Part shown: positions 58,223 to 64,000 of the stretch, one piece after another
Position numbering within the stretch: the stretch's first letter is position 1
Layout of the letters: every line of letters begins with the position of its first letter
Assembly: GCF_016616425.1 (NCBI RefSeq)
Contig: NZ_CP067101.1
Span: 434,001-498,000, forward strand
Length of the DNA: 64,000 nt
Direction of reading: 5' to 3'
From: Bradyrhizobium diazoefficiens
GTDB taxonomy: Bacteria; Pseudomonadota; Alphaproteobacteria; Rhizobiales; Xanthobacteraceae
Notes under the pieces: model-generated
Told to the model about the DNA's origin: nothing
Seen by the model: only the letters and a program-made list of their open reading frames with translations
Database searches by the model: none
Made by a program: the position numbers and the translations under genes

Positions 58223-58353
58223 CGTGCCCCGGACGCAGCGCAGCACGTTTGTGGTGCGCTGCCGAGCCGGGGCCCATCCGTCCGCATAAAGCAAAGAGCT
58301 GGGTCCCGGCTCTGCGTCGCACCGCTTCGCGCTGCGCCTTGTCCGGGACACGG
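58223..58353. repeat. CGTGCCCCGGACGC palindrome after acs
   Basis: GTGCCCCGGACGCAGCGCAGC...GCTGCCGAGCCGGGGC, then GGGTCCCGGCTCTGCGTCGCA...CTTGTCCGGGACACGG. Nested dyads form a 131-base element ten bases past the acs stop. A different terminal sequence from the CGTCAT group. Confidence 0.7.
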
Positions 58354-58624
58354 ACTGCGTTTGTCGCCGACCGGTCAACAACACCCGTTCACCCCCTCCC
58401 GCTCTTGTCAGCGCACAGGCGGCGCACCCCGAAATCTTTCCCACTGAGTGTTGTTTTCAGGTCATTTACTTTATTTCGAACATTTCCTTTGCTCCCGGTG
58501 CTGGCCAGCCTGCAGCAGCCGTGCGTGGAAACCATCCGGTTAACAGGCGCGGTTAAGAATGTCTGGGCAGGCCACAATTGCCAGGTTTGCGGAGATTTGG
58601 ACGATCCTTTCGGGGCCAGGGAAA
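58354..58624. other. intergenic region with no evident gene
   Basis: About 270 bases between the repeat and the L,D-transpeptidase. One AT-rich stretch (near 58450-58495) could hold a promoter, but I cannot assign a pair with proper spacing. Together with the palindrome the gap after acs is about 410 bases. Confidence 0.4.
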
Positions 58625-59143
58625 ATGATATCGACGAGGATTGCAGTGGCGCTGGCCGCCACCATCGGGGCGGGCGTCTTGATGCCGACGGCGGCGCAGG
58701 CTCGGCCGGAGATAGTGGGGACGCACCTGGCCGATTATTCGCCGGGCACCATCGTGGTCAAAACCAGCGAGCGGCGGCTCTATCTCATCCTCGATAACGG
58801 TCACGCCGTGCGCTATCCGGTCGGCGTCGGCAAGGCCGGCAAGCAGTGGGCCGGCACCACACGCATCGACGGCAAGTATCGCAATCCGGCCTGGGCACCA
58901 CCGGCCGAGGTGAAGCGCGACAAGCCGAACATACCGGACGTCATTCCAGGCGGATCGCCGCGCAACCCAATGGGCGTCGCGGCAATGACTCTGGCCGGCG
59001 GCCAATACGCCATCCACGGCACCAACGTGCCGGGTTCGATCGGCGGCTTCGTTTCCTATGGCTGCATCCGCATGCTCAACGACGACATCACCGATCTCTA
59101 TGGCCGCGTCTCCGTCGGCACGACGGTGGTCGTGACGCGCTGA
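58625..59143 (+). CDS. exported L,D-transpeptidase (YkuD domain)
   Basis: 172 residues from the ATG at 58625; an upstream start at 58559 is less likely. Signal segment ISTRIAVALAATIGAGVLMP with cleavage near AQA. Catalytic site YAIHGTNVPGSIGGFVSYGC followed by IRML holds the His and Cys; the usual SHGC His is Tyr here. Makes 3-3 crosslinks or attaches proteins to peptidoglycan. A terminator follows. Confidence 0.9.
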   Translation: MISTRIAVALAATIGAGVLMPTAAQARPEIVGTHLADYSPGTIVVKTSERRLYLILDNGHAVRYPVGVGKAGKQWAGTTRIDGKYRNPAWAPPAEVKRDKPNIPDVIPGGSPRNPMGVAAMTLAGGQYAIHGTNVPGSIGGFVSYGCIRMLNDDITDLYGRVSVGTTVVVTR

Positions 59144-59171
59144 TCGCCGGGATCAGGCAAGACGGGAAAAG

Positions 59172-59197
59172 GCCGCGTCTTTGGACGCGGCATTTTT
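59172..59197. terminator. bidirectional terminator between convergent genes
   Basis: GCCGCGTC-TTTG-GACGCGGC (59172-59191) with TTTTT at 59193-59197 on the plus strand and AAAA at 59167-59170, which reads as a T-run on the minus strand. It fits both the L,D-transpeptidase and the thermonuclease-like gene. Confidence 0.75.
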
Positions 59198-59198
59198 G

Positions 59199-59789
59199 TT
59201 ACCAGAAGCGCCAGGTGCGTGCGCACCAGCCGTCGCGATGGCCGCCGTTGTAGCTCCGCGCAAAACCGCCAGCGAGCAACGCCGCCGAAACGTTCGCAGT
59301 CCGCCGGGTCGCGACGTCGGCGAGAACGCGGCCGTATTTGTCGGGGCCGAGATTGGTGATGGTCACGCCGCCCTGGCCGAGCAGATCGCGCAGTGCGCGG
59401 GCCGCGGCTTCCGCCTTGCCCAACTCCTCCCGGCAGGACGCTTTCAACTCGGGCGCATCGATGCCGCGCAGTCGAACGCGCACCACGAGATCGCGGCCGT
59501 CGCGCTGACGAACACGCGCGAGGAAGGTGTCGCCGTCGATGGTGCGAATGACGTCGACCGGCTCGCGACCATCGGGATTGCCCGTCCGCCGGAGAACGAT
59601 CTCGGCATCCCGCATGCGGTCGCCACCGGTGCGCGGAACAAGCGAGTCCGTTCCGTGGCGGAAGGTAAGCACGACAGCCAGCACGACGCCGACGACGAAC
59701 ATCCACGGCAATAGTCCGGAGAAGCGCCGATCGAATGGCGAGCCGCCGAACGCCGGCGGATAGCTGTTGGGTCGATCCTGGAAACGCAT
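59199..59789 (-). CDS. membrane-anchored thermonuclease family protein
   Basis: 196 residues. A membrane segment near 25-42 (GLLPWMFVVGVVLAVVLTF) precedes a staphylococcal-nuclease-like domain: DVIRTIDGDTFLARVR, VRVRLRGIDAPELKA (catalytic Arg and Glu in the R...DAPE context) and DKYGRVLADV. It probably cuts nucleic acids outside the cytoplasm. Many rhizobial relatives carry one. Confidence 0.87.
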   Translation of the reverse strand: MRFQDRPNSYPPAFGGSPFDRRFSGLLPWMFVVGVVLAVVLTFRHGTDSLVPRTGGDRMRDAEIVLRRTGNPDGREPVDVIRTIDGDTFLARVRQRDGRDLVVRVRLRGIDAPELKASCREELGKAEAAARALRDLLGQGGVTITNLGPDKYGRVLADVATRRTANVSAALLAGGFARSYNGGHRDGWCARTWRFW

Positions 59790-59964
59790 CAGCCCACGCT
59801 AGGACTGAGTCGCGGGAACCGACAAGCACGAGCTCGCACGCGACGGCCCTGCAGGAAGTTCTTTTTACTGCGTGGCCGTAGTTCTACCGGGGGCTCGCGA
59901 ATATTACCCAAATATCAATCATTGGTTGCGAATAGCTGTTATACAGCAACGCGAGGAGACGGTG

Positions 59965-61683
59965 GTGGGATCATTCAATTTCCGCATTGGAACAAAGCTC
60001 GGCATCATCACGGGCATCAACGTGCTGCTGGTCGGGGGCATTCTGGCCAACCAGATGCTCGGCAATCGGTCGATTACGGAATCCAATCGTCTGGTCATCA
60101 TCAATTATCTCAACAAGGGCAATGCGCAGGCCACGCAGACGGCAATGGCGCGCGCGCAGCTTGCGGCTTTCGACATGGGCTCCGCGGCGTCGGCGGGAGA
60201 CGTCGATAGATCGCTCGAGATTCTGCGCACCCGCGCGGCCGAAGCCGGCGCCGAAATCGACGCCGCGACGCAACGGGCGACGCGCAAGGTCACACAGGAT
60301 TCCTACCGTGAGACCAAGAGATTCGTTGAGGCCTATCTAAACAGCGCAACCGAGCTGGCGGTGGCCCAGAAGACTCTGATCGGCGCTCCCGCCGGCGACG
60401 CCAAGGCCGCGGCCGAAAAGGCGAAAGGGAACATCCTCGCGGAGCAGATGCGCCCGGCAGCTCGGGAAGTCGGCAAACGCATTGACGCTCTCGTGGGCGT
60501 CGCCAACGAGTTCGCGCAACGACGCAAGAGCGAGTTGCTGATGGAACTGGATCGTGTCGCCACATTCGCGCTCGTCGTCGGCGTTTTCGTGATGCTGATG
60601 CTGATCGGCTCCGCCGTCTTTTCGGTACTGAACATCGCCCGCCCCATCCGGCGCATTGGCGAAGTGCTCTTGCAGCTGGCGGCCGGCAACAAGACGATCG
60701 AGATACCCTACGTCACCCGTGGCGACGAGGTCGGCGACAACGCACGAGCGGCGAAGACCTTCAAGGAAAACCTGATCCGTATCGAGCAGATGGAAGCCGA
60801 GCAGAAGAACCAGGAAGCCGCTGCGGCCGCTCAGCGTAAGGAAGAGATGACCCAGCTCGCCGGCGTGTTCGAAGCCGCAGTCGGAGGCATCATCGACTCG
60901 GTGTCAGCAGCCTCCCAACAGCTCGAGGCTGCCGCCGGCACGCTGTCGGGAACCGCGGAAGAGACCCAACAGCTCTCCGGAATGGTCGCCGCAGCCTCGG
61001 AGGAAGCATCCACCAACGTCGGAGCCGTGGCGTCCGCCGCCGAAGAAATGAGCACGTCGGTCGTCGAGATCGGCCGCCAAGTCCACGATTCCAGCCGCAT
61101 CGCCGGCGAAGCGGTCAGGCAGGCCGAGCGCACCGACGTCCAGATCAATGAACTGCTCAAGGCGGCGGGCCGAATTGGCGACGTCGTCAAATTGATCACT
61201 GCCATTGCCGAACAGACCAACCTCCTGGCGCTGAACGCAACGATCGAGGCGGCGCGCGCCGGCGAATCCGGCCGCGGCTTTGCAGTCGTCGCGAGCGAGG
61301 TCAAAGCGCTCGCGGCGCAAACAGCGCGAGCGACCGAGGAAATCAGCACGCAGATCGCCGGCATGCAATCGGCAACCGAGGACTCGGTCGGAGCGATCAA
61401 GGAAATCGGCGCGACCATCGCCCGCATTTCAGACATTTCGACAACCATTGCCGCGACGATCGAAGAGCAGGGTGCGGCTACGGCCGAGATTGCGCGAAAC
61501 GTCAGCGAAGCCGCCAAGGGAACCTTGGAAGTCGCGGACAAGATCGCCCAGGTCAGTCATGGCGCGAGCGCCACCGGCGCGGCGTCCGGGCAGGTGCTGG
61601 CATCGGCCCGCTCGCTCTCCAGCGAAAGTGCCCTGTTGAAGAGCGAGGTGGAGAGGTTCCTCAACACGGTGCGCGCCGCCTGA
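59965..61683 (+). CDS. methyl-accepting chemotaxis protein
   Basis: 572 residues with a GTG start at 59965 (GTG 59962 and 59872 are alternatives) preceded by GAGGAG. Membrane segment at about 10-25, a periplasmic four-helix bundle to about 195, second membrane segment ([23 protein letters not shown]), HAMP, then the long cytoplasmic coiled coil with [20 protein letters not shown] and [15 protein letters not shown]. The C-terminus lacks a CheR pentapeptide. Ligand unknown. No che genes are near. Confidence 0.92.
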   Translation: MGSFNFRIGTKLGIITGINVLLVGGILANQMLGNRSITESNRLVIINYLNKGNAQATQTAMARAQLAAFDMGSAASAGDVDRSLEILRTRAAEAGAEIDAATQRATRKVTQDSYRETKRFVEAYLNSATELAVAQKTLIGAPAGDAKAAAEKAKGNILAEQMRPAAREVGKRIDALVGVANEFAQRRKSELLMELDRVATFALVVGVFVMLMLIGSAVFSVLNIARPIRRIGEVLLQLAAGNKTIEIPYVTRGDEVGDNARAAKTFKENLIRIEQMEAEQKNQEAAAAAQRKEEMTQLAGVFEAAVGGIIDSVSAASQQLEAAAGTLSGTAEETQQLSGMVAAASEEASTNVGAVASAAEEMSTSVVEIGRQVHDSSRIAGEAVRQAERTDVQINELLKAAGRIGDVVKLITAIAEQTNLLALNATIEAARAGESGRGFAVVASEVKALAAQTARATEEISTQIAGMQSATEDSVGAIKEIGATIARISDISTTIAATIEEQGAATAEIARNVSEAAKGTLEVADKIAQVSHGASATGAASGQVLASARSLSSESALLKSEVERFLNTVRAA

Positions 61684-61796
61684 GCCGGCGACGAAGCCGC
61701 GCGCACCATTTGTGCTCGCTCGCTCGTGTGCACTGCACCTCCGGGATTACCCGGATTGCTCCGCACCGAAAGCAACTATAGGTCGGTTTTCATGTC

Positions 61797-61813
61797 GCAA
61801 GCAACTTGCTTGC
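61797..61813. promoter_or_regulatory. perfect 17-base palindrome upstream of the sulfotransferase
   Basis: GCAAGCAA-C-TTGCTTGC, centred 35 bases before the ATG at 61840, with CTATAG (61775-61780) as a possible -10 about 20 bases further up. The location, downstream of the presumed start point, would fit a repressor operator, or a hairpin in the leader. Confidence 0.4.
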
Positions 61814-61839
61814 AGACCCCACGCCAGTGAGCCCCCGAC

Positions 61840-62859
61840 ATGAAAATCGACGCGGCGTCCGCCGATTCGTTCGAACGAATCGCCGATCTCGTTCGGCTGC
61901 AAGACAGTTCCCTCGACACGATGTTGCTTTCGCCGCCCGGCGAATTCCAGAGCAGAACCGTCACACTTCAAACCTTGATGCACGAAGTGACGGAATGCCT
62001 TGCGGGGAGCTTCCGTCTGCGCTCGGCGCAAGATTTTCCGATGCTTTATTTTGCATGCGGCAAGGCTCGGGTCGGATCGACGGCGCTGAGCAATTTGTTC
62101 GGCATGACCGGAATGCCGTCCTATTATCAGCCGTTGAAGGCCATCCTGCGCGACGCGCTCGTCGGCCAGCCGCTGACACCATGGATCGTACCGTCGGTGG
62201 CGGATGAGCCGCACGTCTTCAGCAAGGAGACGATCGGCCCTTACTTGCTCGCCGAGAGCCTCTTCAATCCGCTGCAACTCTTGATGGAGGGCGGTTATCC
62301 GCGGGACCGGCTGCATCTCATTATGCTCGATCGCGAGCCGGCGAGTTCGCTGGCATCATGGCTCGAGAAGCTGATCTCGCGCGCGCCGGAAGATACATTG
62401 CTGCGGCACTATATCGTCGCTGCACTCAGCGCGGCCCGCGTCGCAAGCTACGCCCGGCGACAGGGCGTTCCCGTCACTCACTACGTCTACGAGGTCAGCA
62501 AGGAGGCTCTATCGTCGGCGCGCATCTTGTTCGACCGGCTCGGCCTTTCGAGCAGCTTTACCGAGAATGCCGTGACGTCATGGCGGGAGTCGGGGGACGT
62601 GCAAGCAAACAACGCGCGTGTCATCTTCCCGAGCGAAGCGACGATCTACAAGGTGCCCAATCTGCACACCTCCGATAGCGCCTATCGCTACCAGCGCCGC
62701 GCGACGACCTCGGTGAGCGAAGCTCAATTGGAGATTCTGGAGCGCTGCGGCGTGAATGACGCCTATCGAGCCTCGGTGGCGGCCTGCGTTCGCGATCTCG
62801 GCCTGAACGCGGCAATTTCGGCGCATCTGTTCGGCGACTGGTTCGCTGAGGCCGCGTGA
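61840..62859 (+). CDS. PAPS-dependent sulfotransferase family protein
   Basis: 339 residues. The 5'-phosphosulfate loop is [15 protein letters not shown] at about 73-87, and the 3'-phosphate motif is [15 protein letters not shown] at about 160-174. No signal peptide. Its stop overlaps the cysD start (GTGA), so it is cotranscribed and coupled with the sulfate-activating genes that supply its donor. The acceptor, a Nod factor, LPS or capsule sugar, or small metabolite, is not evident; NodH/NoeE or LpsS-like roles are possible. Confidence 0.78.
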   Translation: MKIDAASADSFERIADLVRLQDSSLDTMLLSPPGEFQSRTVTLQTLMHEVTECLAGSFRLRSAQDFPMLYFACGKARVGSTALSNLFGMTGMPSYYQPLKAILRDALVGQPLTPWIVPSVADEPHVFSKETIGPYLLAESLFNPLQLLMEGGYPRDRLHLIMLDREPASSLASWLEKLISRAPEDTLLRHYIVAALSAARVASYARRQGVPVTHYVYEVSKEALSSARILFDRLGLSSSFTENAVTSWRESGDVQANNARVIFPSEATIYKVPNLHTSDSAYRYQRRATTSVSEAQLEILERCGVNDAYRASVAACVRDLGLNAAISAHLFGDWFAEAA

Positions 62860-63827
62860 TCGGCATGCTGGACATTCCCACGCCCGCCGAGCCCGCCCTC
62901 TCTGAAAGAACTGGCGGCGAGCGGCTTCGCGCCGCCAGCCATCTTCGACGCCTGGAGGCGGAAAGCATTCATATCCTGCGGGAGACCGCGGCCGAGTTCC
63001 GCAAGCCGGTCATGCTCTATTCGATCGGCAAAGATTCCTCCGTGCTGCTGCATCTGGCGATGAAGGCGTTTCACCCCGGCAAGCCGCCATTTCCACTGCT
63101 GCACGTCGACACGACCTGGAAGTTCCGCGAGATGATCGCGTTTCGCGACCGGCGCGCGCGCGAACTCGGCATCGATCTGATCGTCCATACCAACAATGAC
63201 GGATTGAGCCAGGGTATCGACCCCTTTTCCCACGGCTCGGCCCGCTACACCGACGTCATGAAGACGCAGGCTTTGCGGCAGGCGCTCGACTTTCACCGCT
63301 TCGACGCCGCGATCGGGGGAGCGCGGCGCGACGAGGAGAGATCGCGGGCCAAGGAGCGCGTGTTCTCGCACCGGAGCGCGGCGCATCGCTGGGATCCGAA
63401 GAACCAGCGGCCCGAGCTGTGGAGCCTGTACAACACGATGCTCGCGCCCGGCGAGAGCATGCGGGTGTTTCCGCTCTCGAACTGGACCGAGCTCGACGTC
63501 TGGGACTACATCCTGCTCGAGAACATCCCGATCGTTCCGCTCTATCTGGCAGGCTCGCGGCCGGTGGTCGAGCGCGACGGCGCGTTGATCATGGTGGACG
63601 ACGAACGGATGCCACTGCTCGCAGGCGAAGAGCCACGATGGCGCTCCGTCAGATTTCGTACCCTCGGCTGCTATCCGCTCAGCGGCGCCACGGTCTCAAC
63701 GGCGGCAACCCTGCCCGAGATCGTGCGGGAGATGATGGCCTCTCGCACCTCCGAGCGGCAAGGACGCATGATCGACCGGGACAGCCCGGCATCGATGGAG
63801 CGCAAGAAAGCGGAAGGCTACTTCTGA
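62856..63827 (+). CDS. cysD: sulfate adenylyltransferase small subunit
   Basis: 323 residues if the GTG at 62856 starts it; the ATG at 62865 shortens it by three. The PP-loop ATP-pyrophosphatase motif is [21 protein letters not shown] (about 50-70). [20 protein letters not shown] and [17 protein letters not shown] are family marks. It forms APS from sulfate and ATP with CysN. Overlaps both neighbours. Called nodP when linked to nodulation genes; none are near here. Confidence 0.94.
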   Translation: MIGMLDIPTPAEPALSERTGGERLRAASHLRRLEAESIHILRETAAEFRKPVMLYSIGKDSSVLLHLAMKAFHPGKPPFPLLHVDTTWKFREMIAFRDRRARELGIDLIVHTNNDGLSQGIDPFSHGSARYTDVMKTQALRQALDFHRFDAAIGGARRDEERSRAKERVFSHRSAAHRWDPKNQRPELWSLYNTMLAPGESMRVFPLSNWTELDVWDYILLENIPIVPLYLAGSRPVVERDGALIMVDDERMPLLAGEEPRWRSVRFRTLGCYPLSGATVSTAATLPEIVREMMASRTSERQGRMIDRDSPASMERKKAEGYF

Positions 63828-64000
63828 TGTCCTATCACGAGGCCCCCGCGATCGCCGCGTCCGATGCGCCGCGGTTGGACCAGGACGACCGTCCGACGCT
63901 GCGTTTCGTCACCTGCGGTAGCGTCGATGACGGCAAGAGCACGCTGGTCGGCCGGCTGCTCTACGATTCCAAGACGCTGCTCGACGACCAGCTCGACGAG
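63827..64000 (+). CDS. cysN: sulfate adenylyltransferase large subunit CysN (or CysNC), 5' end only
   Basis: Only the first 58 residues lie in the window; the ATG at 63827 overlaps the cysD stop by one base (TGATG). [20 protein letters not shown] is the GTP-binding P-loop of the CysN/NodQ family, with LDDQLDE following. A fused APS kinase (CysC) at the C-terminus is common in relatives but not visible. Confidence 0.92.
   Translation, partial: MSYHEAPAIAASDAPRLDQDDRPTLRFVTCGSVDDGKSTLVGRLLYDSKTLLDDQLDE

Overview
The window reads as core chromosome of an alphaproteobacterium of the Rhizobiales, most likely Bradyrhizobium or a close relative. This rests on the high GC content, the sdhCDAB order, the hemD / mitofilin-like / hemY block, the IalB-family protein, the 4-gene-overlap style of operons, and the many GC-rich intergenic palindromes. 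The assignment comes from gene content and protein style, not from a database comparison. No integrase, transposase, phage gene, rRNA or CRISPR array is visible.

Layout. 1-4.1 kb: succinate dehydrogenase operon sdhC-sdhD-sdhA-sdhB, with a candidate operator upstream and a palindrome between sdhA and sdhB. 4.2-10.3 kb: hybrid histidine kinase, FkbM-type methyltransferase, a frameshifted VOC gene, a small proline-rich protein and a large Pro/Ala-rich OmpA-domain protein. 10.5-18.6 kb: argG, a PAP2 phosphatase, a small membrane protein, rlmN, an IalB-like protein, a DECR-like SDR, a quinone oxidoreductase, a DUF1232 protein and pterin dehydratase. 18.8-26.9 kb: membrane-anchored TAXI-like protein, PhoD phosphatase, a response regulator divergent from a Crp/Fnr regulator, typA and a flavin amine oxidase. 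27.0-30.1 kb: a tightly overlapping four-gene minus-strand operon (secreted hydrolase, DUF2269 membrane protein, SDR-DoxX fusion, DCC redox protein). 30.4-36.3 kb: GNAT, ppa, folD-DUF167-yggT, tRNA-Ala(CGC), enoyl-CoA hydratase, glutamine amidotransferase and an SDR.

36.5-45.7 kb: TerB-like protein, a DUF5939-type adenylate cyclase, P450, a Tat-exported hydrolase, a divergent MFS exporter, two small exported Cys-motif proteins, a polysaccharide deacetylase and a small secreted protein. 45.9-54.7 kb: tRNA-Thr(CGT), hemY / mitofilin-like / hemD, the divergent tsaD-gpsA-L,D-transpeptidase-EVE run, a second adenylate cyclase and an SRPBCC protein. 54.7-64 kb: topoisomerase IB, acs, an L,D-transpeptidase, a thermonuclease-like protein, a chemoreceptor, then a sulfotransferase overlapping cysD and the start of cysN, cut by the window edge.

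Two themes link genes. First, three perfect GTGA-N6-TCAC sites (Crp type) and one near match lie upstream of small exported proteins and an amidotransferase, while two class III adenylate cyclases are encoded in the same window, which suggests a cAMP-Crp envelope regulon. Second, at least ten intergenic palindromes share CGTCAT...ATGACG ends and sit mostly at gene ends, one of them inside the sdh operon. The most promising candidates for undescribed biology are the sulfotransferase-cysD-cysN unit, the four-gene redox-membrane operon and the Crp-like sites near the small Cys-motif proteins.
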